35,634 nt of DNA from a virus: the IMG/VR virus record IMGVR_UViG_3300021373_002939, positions 1 through 35,634 of that record; one strand, 5' to 3'. Under the pieces are notes generated by a model. It was not told the DNA's origin, did not search any database, and saw only the letters and a list, made by a program, of their open reading frames with translations. Shown one piece after another: positions 1 through 7,502 of this stretch. The position numbers and the translations under genes were made by a program. Numbering within the stretch: the stretch's first letter is position 1; each line of letters opens with the position of its first letter.

Positions 1-1
1 T

Positions 2-421
2 GAAGATATTTTATATTCAGAAGCAGAAAAAAAAACTCTAAATAAACCGTTCCGCCTTAAAGACGGAAAAAAGAAGTTTGGCGTGTATGTCAAAAATCCA
101 AAAACAGGCAATGTTGTGCTTGTAAAATTTGGTGACCCAAACATGGAAATCAAAAGAGACAACCCTGATCGCCGACGTAGTTTTAGAGCTAGACACAAGT
201 GTGATACAGCTAAAGACAAAACAACACCCCGATATTGGTCTTGTAAAATGTGGAGCAAAAAGCCTGTTAATAAATCTGTATCCTCTGAAGCTGTAGAGTG
301 GGACGAGGAAGAATTGGTAAGTGAGTGGGGCTGGAATGAAGACGGCTTCCTAGATCAAGATTATTTTGAAGATTACGATCACTTGAAAGATTGTAAAATA
401 GTTGAAGAAAACTTAATTTGA
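2..421 (+). CDS. Conserved phage protein, C-terminal part (gene enters from the left edge)
   Basis: The frame is open from the first bases of the window, so the start lies outside it; a GTG at 83 is internal and not needed as a start. The visible part has a basic lead-in (KPFRLKDGKKKFGVYVKN), then the block GDPNMEIKRDNPDRRRSF, a Cys/Arg-rich stretch with RARHKC and RYWSCKMW, and an acidic tail. I recognise this FGDPNMEIKRD...RARH.C...YWSC.MW pattern as a module repeated in many tailed-phage proteins, often attached to structural or maturation-protease proteins, but its biochemical role is not known to me. The two cysteines and nearby His could bind a metal; that is inference. It is followed by a 30-nt gap with a promoter for the next gene. 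Confidence 0.75.
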   Translation, partial: EDILYSEAEKKTLNKPFRLKDGKKKFGVYVKNPKTGNVVLVKFGDPNMEIKRDNPDRRRSFRARHKCDTAKDKTTPRYWSCKMWSKKPVNKSVSSEAVEWDEEELVSEWGWNEDGFLDQDYFEDYDHLKDCKIVEENLI

Positions 422-452
422 ATTTTCTCCATTTTGACTTAAAATAGTCAAA
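418..452 (+). promoter_or_regulatory. Sigma70-like promoter with leaderless geometry, -10 in a palindrome
   Basis: TTGAAT (418-423), a 16-nt spacer and TAAAAT (440-445) lie directly before the ATG at 452, with 6 nt between. The predicted start of transcription is therefore at the ATG itself. The -10 is the exact centre of an inverted repeat TTGACT-TAAAAT-AGTCAA (434-451), a candidate operator or a small hairpin at the end of the upstream transcript. Confidence 0.6.
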
Positions 453-1126
453 TGGAAAAACCTATTAATTTATCAAAACTTTTCGAATTTTCCGATGAAT
501 GGGAAATATCTTTTGACGAAGAGAATGATTGCTTAATTATAGACAGTTTATATAAATACCCGACTGAAATATATTCATGGCTTAAATCTCAGGATTATCC
601 ACTGTGGAAATATATTGAGCCAGAAAATACAAGAAACACTAAAGATTACTTTGATTGTAGGCTTTGCGTTAATTGGCCTTATGATTTCGGTCCTGAAAAT
701 ATCACTGACATTGAAAACATATGTTATAAATATTTTCAAAGAAGCGAAGCTAGCATACTTAATCCTTTTTTTGAATTTAATTGTTTTAAATCATTAAAAA
801 ACTTTCCCAACTCTAAGCAGCACTTCCCTCATTTGGATGATGTTTTTGGAGTTCCTGACGAAAAATCTATTTTGAACATGGTGGTTTTTATGGATGAAAA
901 TGGGAACGGTGGAACTAATATATATGATTATGATTTCCCTGATAATGTTGAGCATGAAAATGTACTTTTTGATATTTCAAAAAAACATAAGATAGTAAAA
1001 AAAATAGATCATAAATTTAATAGGGCTGTTATATTCAGGGGTAATAAGTGGCATGGAGCTTTTATAGACGACTATGATCATTATACCAAAAATTGGAGAT
1101 ATTCTCAGGTTTATTTTATTGAATAA
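452..1126 (+). CDS. 2OG-Fe(II) oxygenase-like protein (DUF6445-like)
   Basis: A 224-residue protein resembling the DUF6445 group of 2-oxoglutarate/Fe(II) oxygenase-like proteins. A HxD-type iron motif is visible as H127-L-D129 in QHFPHLDD, a distal histidine as H201 in NKWHGAF, and an arginine at about 216 (NWRYSQVYF) that could bind 2-oxoglutarate. Between them lies FMDENGNGGTNIYDY, typical of the double-stranded beta helix. Phages carry many such enzymes, often beside sugar or nucleotide modification genes; the substrate cannot be read here. It has its own leaderless-type promoter and precedes the glycosyltransferase cluster, so a role in modifying a glycan, protein or base is possible. Assignment to the fold is fairly safe, the function is not. 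Confidence 0.65.
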   Translation: MEKPINLSKLFEFSDEWEISFDEENDCLIIDSLYKYPTEIYSWLKSQDYPLWKYIEPENTRNTKDYFDCRLCVNWPYDFGPENITDIENICYKYFQRSEASILNPFFEFNCFKSLKNFPNSKQHFPHLDDVFGVPDEKSILNMVVFMDENGNGGTNIYDYDFPDNVEHENVLFDISKKHKIVKKIDHKFNRAVIFRGNKWHGAFIDDYDHYTKNWRYSQVYFIE

Positions 1127-1155
1127 TAATACGTTTTCTATATAATCCATCGACA
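1119..1155 (+). promoter_or_regulatory. Sigma70-like promoter with leaderless geometry
   Basis: TTGAAT (1119-1124) overlaps the 3' end of the oxygenase-like gene, followed by a 16-nt spacer and a perfect TATAAT (1141-1146). The ATG at 1155 is 8 nt further, so the mRNA should start within about 0-3 nt of the start codon. There is no Shine-Dalgarno sequence. Confidence 0.65.
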
Positions 1156-1985
1156 TGAATATACTTTTTATAAGCGATTTTTCTCTCGATCAAAATCAAG
1201 GGGGGTCACAAAGAAGCTCCTCTTTTTTACTGGAAAAAGGAAGAAATCTAGGGCATGAAATAACCGAATATAATTATGACTCCTCTCCAACAAAACTACT
1301 TCGTAGTTACGACTTGGTCATTTCATCTAATTTAGAAGTTATATCAAAAAATCAACCGCATGTAATTGATTTTTTACTAAAACATACAAACCACGCAAGA
1401 GTCGAAAGAGATTCCTGTCTATATTTAGATGACAAAACTAGAGAGGAATTATTTTCGAAAGCTAAAAAAACCTTTTTTTTAACTGAATTTCACCACGCTT
1501 TTTTTATTGATAAATATGGAGACTACTTTAATAATGTAAACATTGTTCCTTCTTATGTTGATTCAGAAGTATATTTTGAAAACTCTAACGATAAAGATAT
1601 AGATATCGTATACTGTGGTTTTGTCCACCCATTAAAGGGTTCTGAAAATTTAGTAAACTGGGCTAGAAAAAACAAAGATAGATCAATAGATGTGTTTGGT
1701 TGGGGTCAAACCTCTGTTTTTAATAATGTTGGGAATATAAAATTCCATGGAAAAATTGCATATAATGAGACAGCTGATATATTTAGGAGGTCTAATTATG
1801 TTTATCATGATCCAATTGTTAACGAACCTTTTTGCAGAATGACTGCGGAAGCTTCTCTCTGTGGTTGTAAATTTGTTGGCAATTCTGAAAGAATAGGAAG
1901 TTTAATAGAAATAAAAAATAAAGGTCTTGACACTTTTAGAGAGGAGTGCAATAATGCGGTAGATAAATTTTGGAGTTTACTATGA
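1155..1985 (+). CDS. Glycosyltransferase, GT4-like (GT-B fold)
   Basis: A 276-residue GT-B-type glycosyltransferase. The N-terminal Rossmann half begins MNILFISDFS and has GGSQRSS where GT4 enzymes have their acceptor-side glycine loop. The donor half begins near residue 150 (DIVYCGFVHPLKGSENLV), and the GT4 signature E-x7-E is present as E224 to E232 in EPFCRMTAEASLCG. It lacks a signal peptide and membrane segments, so it should act in the cytoplasm of the infected cell, moving a sugar from a nucleotide donor to an unknown acceptor. Its TGA overlaps the ATG of the epimerase gene (ATGA), indicating coupled translation. It is shorter than typical 350-400 aa GT4 enzymes but both halves are present. 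Confidence 0.8.
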   Translation: MNILFISDFSLDQNQGGSQRSSSFLLEKGRNLGHEITEYNYDSSPTKLLRSYDLVISSNLEVISKNQPHVIDFLLKHTNHARVERDSCLYLDDKTREELFSKAKKTFFLTEFHHAFFIDKYGDYFNNVNIVPSYVDSEVYFENSNDKDIDIVYCGFVHPLKGSENLVNWARKNKDRSIDVFGWGQTSVFNNVGNIKFHGKIAYNETADIFRRSNYVYHDPIVNEPFCRMTAEASLCGCKFVGNSERIGSLIEIKNKGLDTFREECNNAVDKFWSLL

Positions 1986-2953
1986 TTTTATTGTGTTTTG
2001 GAACCCGTCCTGAATGGCTTAAAATTAAGCCTTTAATAAAAGTATTAGATAACTATCAACTTTTATTTACAGGCCAGCACCCAGATTTACTTAAAGATAT
2101 AAAAGTAGATTATAAGATAACAATCAAAGATAGCACCAACAGACTAGATCAATTAATAAGCGACTGCATTCTCCAATTTCCAAATATTGATTTTGATTCG
2201 GTATTAATACAAGGAGATACTGCGTCAGCCTTTGCTTGTGCAGTAGCCGCCTTTAACAAAAAGAAAAAAATATATTACTTAGAAGCGGGTCTTAGAAGTT
2301 ATGATTTAAACCATCCTTATCCAGAAGAGGGATATAGACAAATGATATCTAGGCTATCTGATATAAACCTATGCCCTACTGAATTGTCTAAAGAAAACTT
2401 AACAAACGAAAGGGTAAAAGGCGAGTGTCATGTAGTTGGAAATACCATATTAGATAACTTGCTACCATATAAAAATAAATGCGAGTATACGAATAAGGTT
2501 TTAGTAACATTACACAGGAGAGAAAATCACCATCAAATAAACGAGTGGTTTTTAAAAATCAATCAATTAGCAAAAACTAATCCTGAATTAGAATTTTTAT
2601 TACCAATTCATCCCAATCCAAATGTACAAAAACACAAAAATATTTTAACACATGTAAGCGTTGTCGAACCCATGTCGCACGAAGACTTATTGGAAATTTT
2701 AGTTAAATCAAGACTCATTATTAGTGACAGCGGCGGTATACAAGAAGAAGCGAGCTTCTTCAACAAAAAAGTTATAGTTTGCAGAAAAACTACAGAGCGC
2801 CCTGAAGCTATAGAAACAGGACATCTTTATCTGTGCAGATCTCCATGTGATTTAGAAAATGAATTTAATTCATTGATAAAAAATTATGAAATAAATTCAA
2901 CTTGCCCTTATGGAGATGGACAATCAAGCTTAAAAATCAAAGAAATAATATGA
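1982..2953 (+). CDS. wecB: UDP-N-acetylglucosamine 2-epimerase (non-hydrolysing type)
   Basis: This enzyme interconverts UDP-GlcNAc and UDP-ManNAc in the cytoplasm. The family signature blocks are in order: FGTRPE (6-11), QGDT (77-80), EAGLRS (101-106), HPYPEEGYRQ (111-120), GNTILD (153-158), TLHRREN (176-182), LLPIHPNPNV and SDSGGIQEE, including the conserved glutamates and the catalytic-region histidine. At 323 residues it is somewhat shorter than the usual 360-380 but all active-site blocks are kept. I chose ATG 1982, which gives MILLCFGTRPE and the ATGA overlap, over an in-frame ATG 12 nt upstream. Together with the downstream dehydrogenase it could feed UDP-ManNAc or UDP-ManNAcA synthesis. 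The gene symbol is by family, not orthology. Confidence 0.9.
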   Translation: MILLCFGTRPEWLKIKPLIKVLDNYQLLFTGQHPDLLKDIKVDYKITIKDSTNRLDQLISDCILQFPNIDFDSVLIQGDTASAFACAVAAFNKKKKIYYLEAGLRSYDLNHPYPEEGYRQMISRLSDINLCPTELSKENLTNERVKGECHVVGNTILDNLLPYKNKCEYTNKVLVTLHRRENHHQINEWFLKINQLAKTNPELEFLLPIHPNPNVQKHKNILTHVSVVEPMSHEDLLEILVKSRLIISDSGGIQEEASFFNKKVIVCRKTTERPEAIETGHLYLCRSPCDLENEFNSLIKNYEINSTCPYGDGQSSLKIKEII

Positions 2954-3066
2954 GCAAATTTAATTCAAAAAACTATTGGGAAAACCGATATCGAACTGGC
3001 GGCTCTTCTGGTGCTGGATCTCACGGTGATGAAGTATTAATGCATCTATATATAAAAAGCAAATGA
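2950..3066 (+). pseudogene. N-terminal remnant of a SAM-dependent methyltransferase
   Basis: A 38-codon ORF: ATG at 2950 overlaps the epimerase stop and its TGA overlaps the ATG of the next gene, so ATGA couplings exist on both sides. The product starts MSKFNSKNYWENRYRTGGSS and continues GAGSHGDE. The pattern YWE.RY..GG.SGAGS.G is the characteristic N-terminus of a family of class I methyltransferases found next to sugar genes in bacteria and phages. After SHGDE the sequence becomes an unrelated short tail and stops, so the Rossmann core is missing. The simplest reading is an internal deletion that removed about 200 codons while leaving the translational relay to the next gene intact. Confidence 0.7.
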
Positions 3067-3776
3067 TTACGGTTATATTAAATTGCTATAAACGCCCTCA
3101 ATATCTTCAAGAGCAAATCGAAGCAATTAAAGCTCAAACTGTTCCCGCAGAAGAAATATGGATTTGGTATAACAAACCCGAAGATCAGGAGCAAGTTGAT
3201 TTAACTGGCTTAGGATGTAAGGTAGTTACTTGTAATCACAATTTTAGATATCATGGTCGATTCGCTTTAGCTCTAATGGCTAAGACTAAGTATGTATGCA
3301 TATTTGATGACGATACAATACCCAATAAAAAATGGTTTGAAAATTGTTTAAATTATGCGGACGGTAAATATATTTTAGGAACCACTGGCGTTTTACTTCA
3401 GGGTGACAAGTATGACCCAAATGAAAAAGTTGGCTGGAATGGATATAACAATAATGAATTACAAGTGGTTGATCTGGTTGGTCATAGTTGGTTTTTGAAA
3501 ACAGAATATCTAAAGTATCTATGGTCAAAACCTCCAATCTCTTTTGAAACTGGCGAGGACATGCAATTATCAGCCAACGCTTATATGGAGGCTGGGATAG
3601 AAACCGCTGTTCCACCGCATCCAGCTTACCATAAAGAATTATGGGGTTCAAATTTTGAAAAGGGTTGGAATTACGGAAACGATAAAAATGCATCTCATTG
3701 GACGGCATCAGCCAACAGAAACCTTGTGGCTTCGGAGTTGCAAAAGATGGGTTACAAAAAAGTAAAAGATAGATAA
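3063..3776 (+). CDS. Glycosyltransferase, GT2/GT-A-like
   Basis: A 237-residue GT-A enzyme. It opens MITVILNCYKRPQYLQEQIE, the nucleotide-sugar-binding beta strand of GT2-type enzymes, has the metal-binding acidic motif FDDDT at 81-85 (YVCIFDDDTIPNKKW) and an ED pair at 165-166 in FETGEDMQLS that matches the usual catalytic-base region. No membrane segments are seen, so it is probably cytoplasmic. The C-terminus (WNYGNDKNASHWTASANRNL) is unlike generic GT2 proteins and may give acceptor specificity. It starts in an ATGA overlap with the methyltransferase remnant and its stop overlaps the next ATG (3776), as elsewhere in this cluster. Donor and acceptor are unknown. Confidence 0.75.
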   Translation: MITVILNCYKRPQYLQEQIEAIKAQTVPAEEIWIWYNKPEDQEQVDLTGLGCKVVTCNHNFRYHGRFALALMAKTKYVCIFDDDTIPNKKWFENCLNYADGKYILGTTGVLLQGDKYDPNEKVGWNGYNNNELQVVDLVGHSWFLKTEYLKYLWSKPPISFETGEDMQLSANAYMEAGIETAVPPHPAYHKELWGSNFEKGWNYGNDKNASHWTASANRNLVASELQKMGYKKVKDR

Positions 3777-4486
3777 TGAAAAAAATAGGAATATTAGGAT
3801 TTGGAGAAATAGGCAAAGCCGTATCATCTCTATATAATCAAAAAGTTAAAATAAAAGACCTAGATACTGACGAAGGTCTTCATGATTTAGATGTAATACA
3901 TATCTGCGTCCCTTTTGATAAAAATTTTATCAATTTAGTGGTTGATTTTCTAAACGAAACAAAGCCCAAGTATTGTGTGATTCATTCCACCATTGCACCT
4001 AAAACAATCGAAGAAATAAACAAGAGAACAAACGATGTATTCAAGGTTTCTCATTGTCCAGTTAGAGGTGTTCACCCAAATTTATTAAAGGGTCTTTTAA
4101 CTTTTGAGACTTTTTGGGGTTGTGATTTTGAAATACCCGAATTAGAAAAACATTTAAAAAATTTAAAATTAAAAATAAACAAAGTAACTTCTGTAACCTC
4201 TGAAATATCCAAGTTATTAGATACTACTTATTATGGATTGTGTATTGCTTGGCATGGAGAAGTAAAGAAGATATGTGATCAATTAAATGTTTCTTTTGAT
4301 GAAGTTTCTACAAGATATAATAATACTTATAATGATGGCTATAAAAAAACAGGCAAAAAAAATGTTATAAGACCTGTTTTATACCCAACAGAAAAAATAG
4401 GAGGCCATTGTGTAATTGAAAATACAGAAATCTTAACTCAATATTTTGAATCTTTAGCTTTTGATCTTATATTAAAATACAAATAA
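3776..4486 (+). CDS. Compact nucleotide-sugar dehydrogenase-like protein
   Basis: A 236-residue NAD-binding protein resembling UDP-glucose/UDP-ManNAc 6-dehydrogenases. It has a Rossmann glycine motif GFGEIG (8-13), a VIHSTIAPKT strand (compare the family's V.STVPPGT), a lysine in SEISKLL (about 146) where the family has its active-site Lys, and IGGHCVIEN with Cys212 matching the catalytic cysteine of the GGxC motif. Family members are about 400-440 aa; the C-terminal UDP-binding domain is absent and the central region is shortened. It may oxidise a nucleotide sugar, perhaps the product of the upstream epimerase, or may be a related reductase. It overlaps the upstream gene by 1 nt and stops 1 nt before the dehydratase ATG. 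Confidence 0.6.
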   Translation: MKKIGILGFGEIGKAVSSLYNQKVKIKDLDTDEGLHDLDVIHICVPFDKNFINLVVDFLNETKPKYCVIHSTIAPKTIEEINKRTNDVFKVSHCPVRGVHPNLLKGLLTFETFWGCDFEIPELEKHLKNLKLKINKVTSVTSEISKLLDTTYYGLCIAWHGEVKKICDQLNVSFDEVSTRYNNTYNDGYKKTGKKNVIRPVLYPTEKIGGHCVIENTEILTQYFESLAFDLILKYK

Positions 4487-4487
4487 A

Positions 4488-5519
4488 ATGAAAAAAGTAA
4501 TTATCACAGGAGTAACAGGACAAGACGGTAGTCACATGGCTGACTATCTACTAGATAACACTGAACACATAATCGTTGCTGGCGTTCGTAGACTGAGTGT
4601 TAAAAACCACGAAAACATCAAACATCTATTAGACAATCCCCGCTTTAAACTCATCGATCTTGATATCACTGATCAGTCGAATGTTAATCGTGTTATCTCA
4701 GAGGAGAAACCAGATTACTTTATCAACTTTGCGGCGAATTCTTTCGTCGGAGTGAGCTGGGACATGCCAGAAAATCACATGAATACAAACTGCATGGCAG
4801 TATTGTATCAACTTGAGGCGATTCGCAAGCACTGTCCAGAGTGCAGATACTACAATGCTGGCTCTTCAGAGGAGTTTGGAGACGTTGTGACCGCTCCACA
4901 GGACGAGACTCACCCACTACGCCCGAGAAGCCCCTACGGAGCTTCTAAGGCGTCTGCAAGGCACTTGGTAAAGGTATGGCGTGAAAGTTATGATTTATAC
5001 GCCATTCAGGGTTGGTTGTTTAATCATGAAGGCACAAGGAGAGGTGAGGAATTCCTTACTCGCAAGGTCACAAAAGCTGTAGCTAGAATTGTTAAGGAAA
5101 TCAGAGACGATAAAGAAGTCAAACCTCTGGAAATTGGCAACCTTGATGCTAAAAGAGATTGGTCTGATGCTGAAGATTTTGTTGTGGGTATTTGGCTAAT
5201 GCTTAATCAAGAAAAACCAAAAGAATATGTATTAGCTTCAGGAGAAACATATACCATTCGTGAGTTTGTAGAGTCTGCATTTGGCTTCGCTGGATTTAAT
5301 CCAGATGAATGCTATTGGGAAGGTGAGGGATCACACTCTAAATATTTTCACCGCGACCAAATGCTCGTTAAAATAAATCCAAAATATTACAGACCAGCTG
5401 AAGTTAATTTACTACTTGGTGATCCAACTCTTGCAGAAAAAGAAATGGTCTGGGTGAGAAAAACAGACTTCTACGGTTTGGTGAAAAAGATGGTTGACAA
5501 TGACATAAGTTTGCTTTAA
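4488..5519 (+). CDS. gmd: GDP-mannose 4,6-dehydratase
   Basis: A 343-residue extended SDR enzyme that converts GDP-mannose to GDP-4-keto-6-deoxymannose, the entry to GDP-fucose, GDP-rhamnose and perosamine sugars. The NAD(P) motif is TGVTGQDGS at the N-terminus, the catalytic triad region is AGSSEEFGD (125-132) with Y150-x3-K154 in SPYGASKAS, and LFNHEGTRRGEEFLTRKVTK matches the dehydratase-specific NHE.PRRGE..VTRKI block. Length is normal. Gmd genes are known in marine phages; the later enzymes for fucose or perosamine are not in this window and would come from the host or elsewhere on the genome. The gene is visibly less AT-rich than its neighbours, which suggests a different origin. Its stop codon lies in the next promoter. 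Confidence 0.92.
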   Translation: MKKVIITGVTGQDGSHMADYLLDNTEHIIVAGVRRLSVKNHENIKHLLDNPRFKLIDLDITDQSNVNRVISEEKPDYFINFAANSFVGVSWDMPENHMNTNCMAVLYQLEAIRKHCPECRYYNAGSSEEFGDVVTAPQDETHPLRPRSPYGASKASARHLVKVWRESYDLYAIQGWLFNHEGTRRGEEFLTRKVTKAVARIVKEIRDDKEVKPLEIGNLDAKRDWSDAEDFVVGIWLMLNQEKPKEYVLASGETYTIREFVESAFGFAGFNPDECYWEGEGSHSKYFHRDQMLVKINPKYYRPAEVNLLLGDPTLAEKEMVWVRKTDFYGLVKKMVDNDISLL

Positions 5520-5529
5520 GATGACCTGA
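5494..5529 (+). promoter_or_regulatory. Sigma70-like promoter with leaderless geometry, start of replication operon
   Basis: A perfect TTGACA (5494-5499) inside the end of gmd, a 17-nt spacer and TAAGAT (5517-5522) that includes the gmd stop codon. The ATG at 5529 follows after 6 nt, so transcription should start at the first codon. It is the only plausible promoter directly ahead of the replication genes. Confidence 0.5.
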
Positions 5530-5996
5530 TGCCTAGAGGTAAAAAGCGATGCCCAGAGTGTAATATTTTTGTGGGCGTAAGAACATTAGCTTGTGATTGT
5601 GGTTTTAACTTTGGTGAGCCCACCAAAAAGAAAAAGCAGAGAAGCAAAGTCCCAGCGAAGCCTAAAATAAATAAAAGAAAAATCATTCTTCGGCTGCTTA
5701 ACGAACCCAAAACAAGCAAGCGTATGTTTTACGCCAGAGAGATGAAGTTACTCAACGATTTGTGTAACCGATACTCTCTCGAATTTATGAATGTAGTTAC
5801 TTTTTGGAAGAAACTAGATTCACTCACCTATCTTCTTAGCCCCAAATTAAAAGACACCATGGATAAAAAGTGGAGGGCTTTTAATTACAAACTTGACAAG
5901 AGTAAGTATGACAAGTATAATATAGGTGAGAAGGTTGGAGAAGATAGAGACCTTAAAAGAAAAACCAAAACAACAAAAGACTTTTTAAATGAGTGA
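5529..5996 (+). CDS. Zinc-ribbon basic protein, function unknown
   Basis: A 155-residue protein with an N-terminal metal-binding knuckle pair: C8-x2-C11 and C22-x-C24 in the first 25 residues (CPEC and CDCG), then a lysine-rich linker (TKKKKQRSK) and a charged alpha-helical C-terminal part. I do not recognise a named family. The zinc ribbon, the basic linker and its position as first gene of the replication operon suggest a nucleic-acid-binding or transcription-related role, which is inference. The start ATG lies 6 nt after a -10 element. The last 8 nt overlap the RecA-like gene. Confidence 0.6.
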   Translation: MPRGKKRCPECNIFVGVRTLACDCGFNFGEPTKKKKQRSKVPAKPKINKRKIILRLLNEPKTSKRMFYAREMKLLNDLCNRYSLEFMNVVTFWKKLDSLTYLLSPKLKDTMDKKWRAFNYKLDKSKYDKYNIGEKVGEDRDLKRKTKTTKDFLNE

Positions 5997-7098
5997 TTCA
6001 ACAAACCTACTAAAAAATTTCCTAAAAACAAACAAGGACGACCATTACAATTTCGAAGAAGAAATTGATTATAAAGTATCAAGCGGCTCTTTGCAGTTTG
6101 ATTTACAACTCGGTGGCGGATTCGGACCAGGACTTCATCGCTTTTGTGGCATGAACGAAGGAGGGAAAACCTCTGAAGCTCTTGAGGTCATGAAAAATTT
6201 CATGGTTTCAATACCTAAATCCAAAGGTGTATATTTCAAAGCAGAAGGTCGCCTTTCTCCAGAGATGAGGGAAAGGTCTGGAATCAAATTTGTGTTCTCA
6301 GCCGATGAGTGGGTTGATGGAACTTGTTTTGTTTTTGAATCAAACATCTACGAAACAGTTGTTGATTTAATGAGGCAGCTTGTTGCAAACAACGAAGAAG
6401 GTGTAAAATATTGTTTTGTTTTAGATTCTGTTGATGGTTTAATTCTTAAAAATGATGAAGCTAAAGGTTTTGAAGATTCAGCTAAAGTTGCTGGTGGAGC
6501 GGTGGTCGCTGCCACCTTCATGAAGAAGATGTCGATAGCTCTTGCTAAACGTGGTCACATGGCTATTTTCATATCTCAGGTTAGGGCAGACATTAAGCTA
6601 GACCCATATACAAAAGCGCCAATAAGACAGACAAGCGCCACAGGAGGTAATGCTTTGTTACATTTTGCTAACTGGATTATTGAGTTTGAACCTCGCTTTA
6701 GTAAAGATATTATTTTGCAGAACCCATCAATCAAAAAGATGGACATGCATAAAAACCCGCCTATAGGGCACTTTGCAAACGTTACTGTTAAGAAGTCGCC
6801 AAACGAGAAGACCAATACCCGAATTACTTATCCAGTGCGTTATGGAAGAAAACATGGCACATCGATTTGGATTGAGAAAGAGATTGTTGATCTTCTATAT
6901 GCTTGGGAGTTTGTTCAGAAAAAAGGCTCATGGATTCAAGTTACTGATGAATTTAAAGAAATCATTATAGAGAACGGTTTAGAGTTTCCAGATAAAATGC
7001 AAGGAGACAACAACCTATTTAAGGTTATTGAAGATAACGAAAAAACATCCTCGTTTTTAATTAGCTATTTTAAAAACGCTATTAGCGATTTGACATGA
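5989..7098 (+). CDS. RecA-like recombinase
   Basis: A 369-residue RecA/UvsX-type ATPase for strand exchange in phage recombination and repair. Walker A is GMNEGGKTS (54-62), Walker B is YCFVLDSVDG (141-150), and E86 in FKAEGR corresponds to the catalytic glutamate that follows the second strand. ISQVRADIK and TGGNALLHFAN match the RecA L1/L2 region (RecA: INQIR.KIG and TGG.AL.FYAS). The Walker A sequence is diverged from the GPESSGKTT of cellular RecA, as in other phage recombinases. The N-terminal polymerisation motif is not clear. It overlaps its upstream neighbour by 8 nt and its downstream neighbour by 4 nt (ATGA). Confidence 0.88.
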   Translation: MSDSTNLLKNFLKTNKDDHYNFEEEIDYKVSSGSLQFDLQLGGGFGPGLHRFCGMNEGGKTSEALEVMKNFMVSIPKSKGVYFKAEGRLSPEMRERSGIKFVFSADEWVDGTCFVFESNIYETVVDLMRQLVANNEEGVKYCFVLDSVDGLILKNDEAKGFEDSAKVAGGAVVAATFMKKMSIALAKRGHMAIFISQVRADIKLDPYTKAPIRQTSATGGNALLHFANWIIEFEPRFSKDIILQNPSIKKMDMHKNPPIGHFANVTVKKSPNEKTNTRITYPVRYGRKHGTSIWIEKEIVDLLYAWEFVQKKGSWIQVTDEFKEIIIENGLEFPDKMQGDNNLFKVIEDNEKTSSFLISYFKNAISDLT

Positions 7099-7502
7099 AA
7101 TTTTTAGACCCATTAGGTAGACCAAGAAACCTAAAGAGTGCTAAAAAATATTTGATTGATTGGGATGCCAAAAGCAGAAGTAAATTCCAGAACAGGGTAA
7201 AAGATTTCTTAAAACCTTTTTGGAAAAACGATATTGTTTTTGAAGAGTTCAGAATAGTCGGGACAAAGCTTTCTTTGGATTTTTACAACGCAAACAAAAG
7301 AGTTGCTGTTGAAGTCCAAGGGGATCAACACGTTCGCTATGTAAAACACTTCCACAAGAACAGGTTAAAATACCTAGACCAGCTAAAAAGAGACCAGAAG
7401 AAACTTGACTTCTGTGAAATCAATGATATAAAGTTGGTAGAGGTTTATACTACAGATGAGATAAACGCATCCTTATTCAGTGACCAAGATATATTTTTAT
7501 GA
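7095..7502 (+). CDS. PD-(D/E)XK-type endonuclease (small)
   Basis: A 135-residue protein with a restriction-nuclease-like core: EFRIVGTKLSLDFYNANKRVA, where D62 is the conserved aspartate, followed by the strand AVEVQGDQH with E73 and Q75 as the E-x-Q version of (D/E)XK. Further on, a helix (KYLDQLKRDQKKLDFCEIND) and a last strand (IKLVEVYT) complete the DUF559/Vsr-like arrangement. This suggests Mg-dependent DNA cleavage. Between the recombinase and the helicase it may serve as a repair or resolution nuclease; a homing role cannot be excluded. ATGA overlaps connect it to both neighbours. Confidence 0.65.
   Translation: MKFLDPLGRPRNLKSAKKYLIDWDAKSRSKFQNRVKDFLKPFWKNDIVFEEFRIVGTKLSLDFYNANKRVAVEVQGDQHVRYVKHFHKNRLKYLDQLKRDQKKLDFCEINDIKLVEVYTTDEINASLFSDQDIFL

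Noticed and set aside
434-455. Rho-independent terminator for the left-edge gene at TTGACT...AGTCAA
   Set aside because: The stem is only 6 bp, AT-rich and not followed by a T-run; an operator-like role fits better.
3286-3816. 176-aa ORF on the minus strand
   Set aside because: It lies opposite the clear GT-A glycosyltransferase gene, shows no family pattern and would break the plus-strand operon with its ATGA overlaps.
5521-5529. Two-codon mini-ORF ATG ACC TGA just before ATG 5529 (and a similar ATG AAA TGA at 35152-35160)
   Set aside because: The predicted transcript at 5529 starts after the first one, and such short start-stop units are expected by chance in this composition.
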